15,972 bases of DNA, from the NCBI GenBank assembly GCA_900553655.1, contig USEQ01000003.1, positions 1 through 15,972 of the forward strand, read 5' to 3'. Source of the DNA: an uncultured Slackia sp. GTDB taxonomy: Bacteria > Actinomycetota > Coriobacteriia > Coriobacteriales > Eggerthellaceae. The translations under genes were made by a program, and so were the position numbers. The notes beneath the pieces were generated by a model. That model searched no databases and was not told the DNA's origin. It saw only the letters and a list, made by a program, of their open reading frames with translations. Position 1 is the stretch's first letter; every line of letters starts with the position of its first letter. Below are positions 8,100-15,092 of this stretch, in pieces.

Positions 8100-8128
8100 G
8101 CTTCAAGCTCGCGGACGAGACTTGAAGC
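8100..8128 (-). promoter_or_regulatory. Strong hairpin in the leader of the PaaK-type gene
   Basis: GCTTCAAG (8100-8107) pairs with CTTGAAGC (8121-8128) and CTCG (8108-8111) with CGAG (8116-8119), leaving a four-base loop and one bulged A at 8120. In the minus-strand transcript it lies about 70-95 nt after the predicted start and is followed by GCCCTCTTTTCCG. This resembles an attenuator or a weak terminator ahead of the ligase gene. Another 130 nt of leader follow before the start codon. Confidence 0.45.
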
Positions 8129-8202
8129 TAAAGCCATCGACCAGCCGTCGCAATGCGCGCGGCTTCGAAAGAAAGGGTATGTCCATACAGAGTCATAGCG
8201 CT

Positions 8203-8230
8203 ATTGTACGCTAAAGCGCCGTAGTAGCAA
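8203..8230 (-). promoter_or_regulatory. Predicted promoter of the PaaK-type gene
   Basis: On the minus strand TTGCTA (8225-8230) and TACAAT (8203-8208) are separated by 16 bases, a good sigma-A-type match (4/6 and 5/6). TAGCG (8196-8200) and CGCTA (8209-8213) form an inverted repeat around the -10. A second dyad, GTATG-TC-CATAC (8177-8188), lies just downstream of the expected start site near 8196 and could be an operator. The remainder of the gap to the luxR stop (8231-8303) shows only a GCCCGAGA pair at 8268 and 8283. Confidence 0.55.
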
Positions 8231-8303
8231 GGGGTATTCTCGCAGCGGCGACAAGGCAAGGCTATCGGCCCGAGATCAGACAGCCCGAGACTCGAAACGC
8301 CCG

Positions 8304-9809
8304 TCAAATCCGATTGCCCTCCACCATATCCAGAAGCTCCTGATGCGTATGAATCCCAAGCTTCGCATACACATGCTTCACATGCGCTTTCACCGTGTTG
8401 CGCGATACCACGAGCTGCTCTTGGATGTATTCCCTGTTACGGCCGCGGGCCAGCATGGCGAACACCTCGCGCTCGCGAGGCGTGAGGCCGCAGCGATCGC
8501 CAATGGCAGCACACCGTTCTTCAAACTCCTCCTCGGAAGCCTTCGCCTCGGGCTCCTCAACCAAAGGAACCACTCCTTCTACGGCTCCCGCGAAGCTGAA
8601 ATCCTTCAACCCTATCAGGGCGTAGCCGACGAAAAGAAGAACGAAGGCGCCGGCAACGAGGATTGCCGCGTGCTCGTTATCCGCGAAGGCCTTTGTCGAC
8701 CACACGCCAAATGCAGCTCCGACAATCGTGCCGATCCCTGACACGCCGCGGCCCCACGCAATAACGGCCATCGATCCGTGAACATTTCGCATGGCAACGG
8801 AGGCAAGGACGCTCCATGCAACCATGTCGAACAGCGTGTTGCCGGCGGACAGCAAACCGACGCTCATCTCGGCCGAAGCGGCACCAAAGCCCGACGCCAC
8901 GAAAAAGCCGGCCAGCACAAGAAGAACCGAAAGCTGCGTTGCCAGATCGGGCAAGAATCGGCCGCGGGAGAACACGACAACCGCCGCAGCAAGGAAGACG
9001 ACGGGGACCGCCCCGACAAACCCCGGCAGCGGCACCCCGCCGTGCTCGAAGAAGCGCAGGGAGTAGCCGAAAGCAATTCTGAACAGGAAAAGACAGACGA
9101 AGAACGTTCCCGCCAACGGCAAGAACGAAGACGGCTGCGTGATTGCCATATCCGCAGGCGCCCCGCCCTCAGAGGCCGCCTCTATGACCTCGCGCGATTC
9201 CCTGAGGGAAAGGGCCAACGCCACCGGCGCGCAGACGATAAACGCGGATACGCCCGCAAACCCGGGCACGAACCACAGCGCCATGTCGACGATGCAATAC
9301 GCCAGAAAAGCCATAACCACCGCAGGGACAATGCGATCGGCCGACAGCCGGGAAAGGAAAAGCCCCACACAAAGAGAAGCCCACCCGCGAGCCACGGCAA
9401 GGACGCACGACGACACGACCAGAAGCGCGGCATTTTCCAAGGCCAAAGCAACAGGAAGCAGAACGCCTCCGAGCAGAAACAAAACGAACGCCGCCGCGTT
9501 AGCCGTATTCGCCCGAAGGCGGTCGGGAGAGAAAGACGCCCACAGGCCAACGGCAACCAGGAAAACGGCGTTCGCGAACACGGACACATCTCGCGCGTAT
9601 GTGAAAACGCCGTCGAACAGGGGGAAGACCGCCGCATTCATCGCCGACGACGAAAGCAGCAGAAGGGCAAGCGCAAGCGCCGAACGCATGAAGAAAACCT
9701 TCTCCTCCGAATCGAGACGAGCCGAAACATCGCCCGGCGCAGGCCCGCTCGGGCTCTTTTCGCCTTCGGCCCTTGCGGCCGCTTGCTCGCGATTCGTAAA
9801 CGCAGCCAT
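8304..9809 (-). CDS. Second membrane-domain LuxR-family transcriptional regulator
   Basis: A 501-residue protein with the same plan as the regulator at 5098-6675: a short cytoplasmic N-terminus (about 40 residues), a hydrophobic region to about residue 405 with ten to twelve segments, an acidic linker (VEEPEAKASEEEFEE), and a C-terminal LuxR HTH at about 440-501 (LTPREREVFAMLARG, then VSRNTVKAHVKHVYAKL). The ATG at 9809 is chosen because a TACAAT -10 lies just upstream and a terminator hairpin interrupts the longer frame that begins at 9929. Its site GGGTGGGG is poor, and an internal ATG at 9689, preceded by GGAGGAGAAGG, is an alternative. It follows the flavoprotein gene on the same strand with its own promoter, so it is the likely regulator of that reductase. 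Confidence 0.85.
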   Translation of the reverse strand: MAAFTNREQAAARAEGEKSPSGPAPGDVSARLDSEEKVFFMRSALALALLLLSSSAMNAAVFPLFDGVFTYARDVSVFANAVFLVAVGLWASFSPDRLRANTANAAAFVLFLLGGVLLPVALALENAALLVVSSCVLAVARGWASLCVGLFLSRLSADRIVPAVVMAFLAYCIVDMALWFVPGFAGVSAFIVCAPVALALSLRESREVIEAASEGGAPADMAITQPSSFLPLAGTFFVCLFLFRIAFGYSLRFFEHGGVPLPGFVGAVPVVFLAAAVVVFSRGRFLPDLATQLSVLLVLAGFFVASGFGAASAEMSVGLLSAGNTLFDMVAWSVLASVAMRNVHGSMAVIAWGRGVSGIGTIVGAAFGVWSTKAFADNEHAAILVAGAFVLLFVGYALIGLKDFSFAGAVEGVVPLVEEPEAKASEEEFEERCAAIGDRCGLTPREREVFAMLARGRNREYIQEQLVVSRNTVKAHVKHVYAKLGIHTHQELLDMVEGNRI

Positions 9810-9842
9810 ACCCCACCCATCGTCGCATTCGTAGCACCAGCC

Positions 9843-9848
9843 ATTGTA
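9843..9848 (-). promoter_or_regulatory. Predicted -10 of the second luxR gene
   Basis: TACAAT on the minus strand, 33 bases upstream of the ATG at 9809. The -35 side (GTGTTT, 16-base spacer) is weak. The site lies just past the terminator hairpin at 9877-9906, which is the right order for a separate transcription unit. Confidence 0.35.
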
Positions 9849-9876
9849 GCCTACCCTTTCCCGCAAACACGAGAAT

Positions 9877-9906
9877 GCCGGAGGCGTGCAAAGCAGCACC
9901 TCCGGC
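9877..9906 (-). terminator. Terminator after the flavoprotein gene
   Basis: GCCGGAGG (9877-9884) pairs perfectly with CCTCCGGC (9899-9906), and TGC/GCA can extend the stem past a bulge. On the minus strand ATTCTCGTGTTTG follows, moderately T-rich. It is 37 bases past the flavoprotein stop at 9944 and separates it from the downstream luxR. Confidence 0.62.
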
Positions 9907-9943
9907 CGAAAAGCCCGAATATCAATCAAACGCGTCCGAGCCG

Positions 9944-11659
9944 CTATTTGCCCTGAGCGGCCAGCATGCCGGCGCGACGGCCGAACGTCATCGTGCGACC
10001 TGCGGCAAGACCCGTCATAAGGTTGGGATAGCTCACCGAGAAAAACCCGCCCGAGTCGTTTCCGACCATGAACAAGCCCTCAATCTGCTTGCCGGCCTCG
10101 TCGACGGCGTGCATGTCGGTGTTGATGCTGATGCCGTCAATCGTCGCCAGGAACCACGAACCCGTGCGCACGCCGTAATACGGCGGATGGGTCAGAGAGG
10201 TCAGGCGATAAGGCTCCTTGTTGTAGTCTTCGTCTTTGCCCTGCTCGGCAAACATGTTGTAACGGTTCCACGTCTCAACCGTCGCCTCGACGGGAAGGTT
10301 CAGCTTTTCGGCAAGCTCTTCCATGGTGTCGGCCTTCTGGATGTAGCCGGCCTCCTCGAGCTCTTCGAACTTCTTCCCCATCAGCGAGACGGGCATATTG
10401 GACGGCGCACCGTTGTCGAAAGGATACAGACGGCAGCACCCGACCTCGTTGAGCTGTTTGACCTGCTCGACATAGTCGGAGTCCCAAATGTCAACGTAGG
10501 TATGATACGGCTGCATGTAGGCGGAATGCAGCATGTAATCGTACGGGCCGCTTTCGTTGCAGAAGCGCTTACCGTTGAGGTTCACCTTCAAGAACGGCTG
10601 CTCGCCAAACCAGAACCATTTGCCCTTCAGATCGCTTCCCGCAACTTCATCGGGCTTGCAGCATGCGCGGTTGAAAGTGACGGCGCAACCCAGCGGATCG
10701 ATGGAGGCGCCGCACCACATAGCCGCCTTGATGCCGTCTCCCGTGCAGCTGCCGCCCACGGGGACGTTGATTTTCAATCGGTTGTTCCAAGCCTGGCGCG
10801 CCTCCACCATCTCGGTGTTGGACACGTAGCCGCCTGTTGCCAGGATGACGCCCTTGCTGGCGCTGACGCGAATGTAGTGGAGGTCGTTTCCGTCTTGGCA
10901 GATCACACCCGTCACGCGGCCGTCTGAATTCTGCTCGCATTTCACCAGCATGGTATCGTAGCGGAACTCGGCGCCCAGCTCGATCGCGTAATCGCGCAGG
11001 CAGGTGCCGAACGTCACGGCCTCGTCGTCGGTGAGCTTTTCGGGGCTATGGCCCGTTGCCCATGCCTTATCGCGCGCACCGGTATTCTCCGTTCCGATAG
11101 AGCCCTCGAACCACATCTTGAACTCGCCGTTGCGCTCTACGATATCGGCGATCCAATCGATCATCGCACCCGATTCGTCGGCCCACAGCTTGATGAGATC
11201 GTAGTTCACGAAGCCGTTCGCGTAGCGGACGATATCCTCCATGGCCTCCATCTTGTCAATCTCAAACTGAGGAAACTCCTCGAAGGCTGCAAGTTGGTAA
11301 CGAGAGTTGATTGCGCCCAAGTCCTCGCGCGGCGTGGCTATGGAGCTCATCTGCTCGATGCCGAGTACTTTGGCGCCGTTTTCGGCCGCAGAGATGACTG
11401 CGGGCAGGCCGCCCGTGCGGCATCCCACCACGACGACTTCGGTGTCGATCGTCTCGGTAATATCGGACTCCGCGATTTCAGGGGCGGAGCCAAGCCAGCT
11501 CGGTCCTGCAGGAGCCTGAGTCGTCAGATTCTTGTCCTCGGCGTCGTTGATGTAGCCCTTGCCGCATCCCGTGAGCGTTCCCGCCGCGGCGGCGGCAATC
11601 GCGGTGACGCCGGCAGCTTTGAAGAGGTTGCGGCGCGAAATCCCTGCTACGTTATTCAT
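9944..11659 (-). CDS. Tat-exported, probable lipoprotein FAD-dependent reductase of the fumarate-reductase superfamily
   Basis: A 571-residue flavoprotein. The leader has a twin-arginine motif (SRRNLFK, residues 8-14) and a lipobox-like LTGC at 29-32, so it is probably exported folded and tethered by C32 outside the membrane. A Rossmann FAD-binding segment begins at about residue 74 (TEVVVVGCRTGG); ILATGGYVSN is a second conserved FAD motif. The C-terminus reads GNDSGGFFSVSYPN (about 533-546) where fumarate reductases normally have GGVHG.NRLGG, so the usual catalytic His/Arg pattern is absent. The ATG at 11659 overlaps the end of the cytochrome gene by eight bases (ATGAATAA), with GGGAGG upstream. 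The upstream cytochrome should supply quinol electrons, as in the cgr1-cgr2 type pair. The electron acceptor is not identifiable. Confidence 0.88.
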   Translation of the reverse strand: MNNVAGISRRNLFKAAGVTAIAAAAAGTLTGCGKGYINDAEDKNLTTQAPAGPSWLGSAPEIAESDITETIDTEVVVVGCRTGGLPAVISAAENGAKVLGIEQMSSIATPREDLGAINSRYQLAAFEEFPQFEIDKMEAMEDIVRYANGFVNYDLIKLWADESGAMIDWIADIVERNGEFKMWFEGSIGTENTGARDKAWATGHSPEKLTDDEAVTFGTCLRDYAIELGAEFRYDTMLVKCEQNSDGRVTGVICQDGNDLHYIRVSASKGVILATGGYVSNTEMVEARQAWNNRLKINVPVGGSCTGDGIKAAMWCGASIDPLGCAVTFNRACCKPDEVAGSDLKGKWFWFGEQPFLKVNLNGKRFCNESGPYDYMLHSAYMQPYHTYVDIWDSDYVEQVKQLNEVGCCRLYPFDNGAPSNMPVSLMGKKFEELEEAGYIQKADTMEELAEKLNLPVEATVETWNRYNMFAEQGKDEDYNKEPYRLTSLTHPPYYGVRTGSWFLATIDGISINTDMHAVDEAGKQIEGLFMVGNDSGGFFSVSYPNLMTGLAAGRTMTFGRRAGMLAAQGK

Positions 11660-12287
11660 TCGTGGCCTCCCACCCTTCAGGAAGATTCATGTCGTGGCAT
11701 TTTGCGCAATACAAGGTGCTGGTCTCGTGGACCTTGTGGCAATCGCCGCATTCGAGATTGTTATCCTGATGGCTAGAATGGGGGTTGTACTTCTCGTCGT
11801 TTCCTGCGAAGCCCCATGTGGAATTCACGACGTCGGTCATGTTGTGGCAATCGCCGTTCGTGCAGAACTCTTCAGTGGCAAACTCCTTGCCCGTAGCGAG
11901 CAAACCGTCTTCGCTCATGGGGTAGCTGTCGGAAACCCATGCCATAACCTCGGAAACCTGCGTGGTAATTTCCGCCTCATGACAGTCGAGGCACGCATCG
12001 CCCGCTTCGGCGTGGGCGGTCACAAGCTTGCCCGGATCGCCTTCGTAATACGTTTCGACATACTTGTCCATGGGACTGTGGCAGATGGCATTGCAGAAGC
12101 TGGGCTGTTCGTGCCATACCCAGAATCCCGCGCCTGCCACCACAAGCACCGCCGCGACCACGCCCACGATAATCCATTTGTTCTTTCGGGTCATCTTGGC
12201 CGTAGGCTGCGACGTATGCTGCGCATCGGAAACGCGACCGCTTTCGGCCTCGCCGCCGAAAGCGCCCTGCTTGTCCTGTTCGGTCAT
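11652..12287 (-). CDS. Membrane-anchored pentahaem cytochrome c, NapC/NrfH-like quinol dehydrogenase
   Basis: A 211-residue protein: a hydrophilic N-terminus (about 36 residues), one transmembrane anchor (about 38-58), then an exported domain with five c-type haem motifs. These are C65-x3-C69-H70, C99-x2-C102-H103, C142-x4-C147-H148, C180-x2-C183-H184 and C194-x2-C197-H198; two of the five have expanded spacing. NapC/NrfH-type proteins oxidise menaquinol and hand electrons to a partner reductase outside the membrane. The partner is almost certainly the flavoprotein whose start codon overlaps this stop. The ATG at 12287 has a strong GGAGGGGG site. The first site, CNAICHSPM, resembles the first haem region of NrfH (CH followed closely by Met), but with one extra residue between the cysteines. 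Confidence 0.88.
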   Translation of the reverse strand: MTEQDKQGAFGGEAESGRVSDAQHTSQPTAKMTRKNKWIIVGVVAAVLVVAGAGFWVWHEQPSFCNAICHSPMDKYVETYYEGDPGKLVTAHAEAGDACLDCHEAEITTQVSEVMAWVSDSYPMSEDGLLATGKEFATEEFCTNGDCHNMTDVVNSTWGFAGNDEKYNPHSSHQDNNLECGDCHKVHETSTLYCAKCHDMNLPEGWEATNE

Positions 12288-12359
12288 GTCCCCCTCCTGT
12301 CCGTATCTGATTCAACTGAAACCTTGACGGCAGTGTGGGGGTAAAACGCATTATTGGCT

Positions 12360-12378
12360 ATTACCCTGCCAGGGTAAT
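12360..12378. promoter_or_regulatory. Perfect 19-bp palindrome upstream of the cytochrome/flavoprotein genes
   Basis: ATTACCCTGCCAGGGTAAT consists of two exact 9-base arms around one central base. On the minus strand it lies about 15-35 bases downstream of a predicted start site (TATAAT -10 at 12401-12406) and 73 bases before the cytochrome ATG. An additional GGGTAA half-site occurs at 12339-12344, 33 bases from the one in the palindrome. The symmetry and position suggest an operator. A hairpin in the leader or the iorB terminator are alternatives, but it has no following T-tract on the minus strand. Confidence 0.6.
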
Positions 12379-12400
12379 CTTTGCATTTTCCCAGTTCGTA

Positions 12401-12406
12401 ATTATA
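12401..12406 (-). promoter_or_regulatory. Predicted -10 of the cytochrome/flavoprotein operon
   Basis: Consensus TATAAT on the minus strand in an AT-rich patch (12388-12418) unlike the surrounding GC-rich DNA, between the iorB stop (12461) and the cytochrome start. No convincing -35 is visible at 16-18 bases, which would fit activator dependence. Confidence 0.4.
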
Positions 12407-12460
12407 TTTTATTCAAAATCACCTTGCGCCGCGAAAGAAGAGAAACGACGAACGACGCGC

Positions 12461-13051
12461 CTAGTGCATGTTTCGATACGCAACATCTATGGCGCGCATG
12501 TTCATTTCCGCGAAGCGCGGTTTCACGCAGGCGCGTACCGCACCCTTCAATTCGTCGAGAGACAGATCCAGCGCCCCCGTGGCAACCGCCGAGGCGAGCA
12601 GAATCATATTGAGGCACTTCGCATTGCCGACCTCTTCGAGGATGGGGCACTCGTCGACAATAACCGTGCTCCCTTCGCGGGCAACCAAGGCGCGAAGAAC
12701 GCTGTTCGCTTCGTATGTTGCTTTTGACAACGAAGCCGTAACCGGCTGAACAACACGCGATGCGGTCACAAGGGCGCCTTCGCGCTTAAGCACGCCGCAC
12801 ATACGAGCGCCCTCCCCCGGCTCGAAGGAAATCAACACATCGGCCTGGCCCCTCGAAACAAGCGGCGCTGCAACACGCTCGCCTTCGTCACCCATGCGCA
12901 CATGAGAGACCACGCTGCCGCCTCGCTGGGCCATGCCTATGGTTTCGGCCGTGCGCACGTGCCAGCCTTTCGATTGGGCCGCCTGAGCGAGCACCTTCGC
13001 GGCAAGCACGGTTCCTTGCCCGCCGATGCCGGTAAGCACGATGTTCTTCAT
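12461..13051 (-). CDS. iorB: Indolepyruvate ferredoxin oxidoreductase, beta (gamma-domain) subunit
   Basis: A 196-residue soluble subunit of the 2-oxoacid:ferredoxin oxidoreductase gamma-domain family. Characteristic segments are GIGGQGTVLAAKVLAQAA near the N-terminus and TAETIGMAQRGGSVVSHVR after it. With IorA it converts aryl-pyruvates (from Trp, Phe, Tyr transamination) plus CoA and oxidised ferredoxin to aryl-acetyl-CoA, CO2 and reduced ferredoxin, or runs in reverse for biosynthesis. The ATG at 13051 has GGGGAGG four bases away; a longer frame starting at 13240 overlaps iorA and lacks family similarity. It lies 100 bases downstream of iorA, a wider gap than expected for this pair, with no clear terminator in between, so I treat them as one operon. 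The length is normal for IorB. Confidence 0.92.
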   Translation of the reverse strand: MKNIVLTGIGGQGTVLAAKVLAQAAQSKGWHVRTAETIGMAQRGGSVVSHVRMGDEGERVAAPLVSRGQADVLISFEPGEGARMCGVLKREGALVTASRVVQPVTASLSKATYEANSVLRALVAREGSTVIVDECPILEEVGNAKCLNMILLASAVATGALDLSLDELKGAVRACVKPRFAEMNMRAIDVAYRNMH

Positions 13052-13151
13052 TGCCTCCCCTTTCGAAAGCCGGCCCGAAGCGACGCCTCGAACGAGCCGT
13101 GTGACCACCAGATCAACAGAGCACCCGTCAAAGCGTCCGCCGAAGACCGCG

Positions 13152-15092
13152 TTAGTTCTGTTTGATGACGTCGAACGGACACACCTGGACACACAGCCCA
13201 CACCCAACACAAAGCGTTTCATCGATGTAGGCCTTTGCACCGTCGAAGCCGATAGCCGGACACCCGATCGAAGTGATGCACTTCCTGCAGCCCGTGCAGC
13301 CCTCGGCGTCTATGGAAACCGACGCCTCAGGCTTAATCAGATTAACGCACGGGGCTCTGAAAATAACGACCGAAGGACCGACGTGCTTCACAGCGCGCAT
13401 CACCGCCGAGACGCTTTCTTCGAAACGATGCGGGTTCGCATGCTCGATACACGCAACCCCGAGGGCCTCAAGCGCGGCCTCGATCGAAAGCGGCTCCGAC
13501 TGTCCTCCCATGAGCGTGCGCCCGATGCCGGGATGGGGCTGCCCGCCCGTCATGGCCGTGGTCGAATTGTCCAGGACGCACACGGTGATGTCGTGCTGGT
13601 TGTATACAGCGTTCGCGATGCCTGTCAAACCACTTGCGAAAAACGTGGAATCGCCCACGAACGCGACCTGACGAACGTCGGGCTCCACGATTCCCAGGCC
13701 TTGCGCCATGGTGATGCCCGCTCCCATGCACAGGCACGTGTCCACCGCGTCAAGCGGCGCAGCGTTGCCGAGCGTATAGCATCCGATATCGCCCGAGAGC
13801 ACGCCGCGGGCGCGCATTTTCCTGAGAGCCTGCTTGGCGGCATAAAACGCTCCACGATGAGGACATCCAGCGCACAGGACTGGCGGACGGACAGGAAGCT
13901 CGACGTCCGCAGGCTGAGCCTCCGAAAGAGGGACGACCTGCTCCTCGATAGCGACCTCCAGGTCGAGACCACTGAGCCCTTCCTCCTCGAGTTCGGCACA
14001 GGCAAAGAAACGCTCAAGCCGCTCGAAGATGTCTTCGACAGAATTCTCCCCCGCCGTGCGGGCGTCCCCGCTTCGACGGCCGCATACGCGCGTGGGAGAA
14101 AGCCCTCGCATGGCGCGCAAGCCCACAAGGCGCACAAGCTCGTCTTCAATCACGTGATCAAGCTCTTCGAACACAATGACGCGCTCGAGGCCTTCGAGAA
14201 ATGCCGAAGCCGCCATGGCGGGGAACGGAAACGGCGTTCCTATCTGCATAAACCTATAGGACGGCAAAGCCGCACGCTGCGAAAGAAATTCCAGCGCCTC
14301 AAGAGCATACGCAGTAGACACGCCACCGCACACAATGCCGAACCTGGGCGCGTCCCCACGCTCGGTCACGGGGTTGAACAGCGACAAGTCTTCGTGCTCC
14401 GACGAACAAGACGACGAATTCCCCGAGAATTCCCCCTCAATACGCGCAAGGCGCTCTTGAATCTCCAAATGGCCGCGATATGCGCGCGCAGGGAAGATGA
14501 CCCATTTGTTATCGTCTTTCACAAAGCCGTCGGCAGGGTATGCGTCCGTGCGGCCCTGAATCTCGAGAAAGGTGGACGAATGGCACACCCGCGTCGTTGG
14601 GCGGACAATGACGGGCGTACCATAGCGCTCCGAAAGGTCGAAGGCGGCCTTCATCATGGCGAACCCTTGCTCGACATCGGCAGGATCGAGCACGGGAACC
14701 TTCGCGAACGACGCGAATCGGCGCGTGTCCTGCTCGGTCTGCGAGGATATGGGGCCGGGGTCGTCAGCGACGAACAGCACGCATCCGCCTTTGACGCCAA
14801 CATAATTCAGGCTCATCAACGGGTCGCTTGCCACGTTAAGGCCAACTTGCTTGCACGTAAACAACGTGCGGGCCCCCGCGTAAGAAGCGCCCGCCACGAC
14901 CTCGAGCGCCGCTTTCTCGTTGGTCGACCATTCAACGTGCGTGCCTTGGGCAGAGCCGTCCGCCACGCGTGCGGCGACGGTTTCTATCACTTCGCTCGAA
15001 GGCGTGCCCGGATATCCCGCAACAACGCCGACGCCCGATTCAAGCGCTGCGCATGCAAACGCCTCATTGCCCATGAGCAACTTCTTCGCCAT
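13152..15092 (-). CDS. iorA: Indolepyruvate ferredoxin oxidoreductase, alpha subunit
   Basis: A 646-residue catalytic subunit. The N-terminal pyrimidine-binding domain shows GYPGTPSSEV and TNEKAALE. The TPP-binding domain has GDIGCYTLG and then GDS...DN (480-509) in place of the canonical GDG...NN. The C-terminus is a two-[4Fe-4S] ferredoxin domain with C599, C602, C605, C611 and C628, C631, C634, C638. This is the complete IorA domain order. I start at the ATG at 15092 (AGGG five bases upstream) rather than a TTG six codons earlier. Substrates are expected to be indolepyruvate, phenylpyruvate and hydroxyphenylpyruvate. With AMP-forming PaaK-type ligases, some anaerobes use it to build aromatic amino acids from aryl-acetates, while fermenters use it to oxidise them; the sequence does not decide between these. 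Confidence 0.94.
   Translation of the reverse strand: MAKKLLMGNEAFACAALESGVGVVAGYPGTPSSEVIETVAARVADGSAQGTHVEWSTNEKAALEVVAGASYAGARTLFTCKQVGLNVASDPLMSLNYVGVKGGCVLFVADDPGPISSQTEQDTRRFASFAKVPVLDPADVEQGFAMMKAAFDLSERYGTPVIVRPTTRVCHSSTFLEIQGRTDAYPADGFVKDDNKWVIFPARAYRGHLEIQERLARIEGEFSGNSSSCSSEHEDLSLFNPVTERGDAPRFGIVCGGVSTAYALEALEFLSQRAALPSYRFMQIGTPFPFPAMAASAFLEGLERVIVFEELDHVIEDELVRLVGLRAMRGLSPTRVCGRRSGDARTAGENSVEDIFERLERFFACAELEEEGLSGLDLEVAIEEQVVPLSEAQPADVELPVRPPVLCAGCPHRGAFYAAKQALRKMRARGVLSGDIGCYTLGNAAPLDAVDTCLCMGAGITMAQGLGIVEPDVRQVAFVGDSTFFASGLTGIANAVYNQHDITVCVLDNSTTAMTGGQPHPGIGRTLMGGQSEPLSIEAALEALGVACIEHANPHRFEESVSAVMRAVKHVGPSVVIFRAPCVNLIKPEASVSIDAEGCTGCRKCITSIGCPAIGFDGAKAYIDETLCVGCGLCVQVCPFDVIKQN

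Noticed and set aside
7970..8137. In-frame ATG at 8137 for the PaaK-type ligase
   Set aside because: The ribosome site is poor, and the added residues are Arg-rich and unlike the family N-terminus; AAAGGA marks the ATG at 7969.
7970..8230. T-box or known riboswitch in the ligase leader
   Set aside because: No specifier/antiterminator pattern or conserved riboswitch core could be recognised, so only the hairpin is reported.
8268..8290. GCCCGAGA direct repeat (15-base period)
   Set aside because: There are only two short copies after a luxR stop; this could easily be chance in GC-rich DNA.
9810..9929. Upstream extension of the second luxR to 9929
   Set aside because: The extension crosses the flavoprotein's terminator hairpin and the predicted -10 at 9843-9848.
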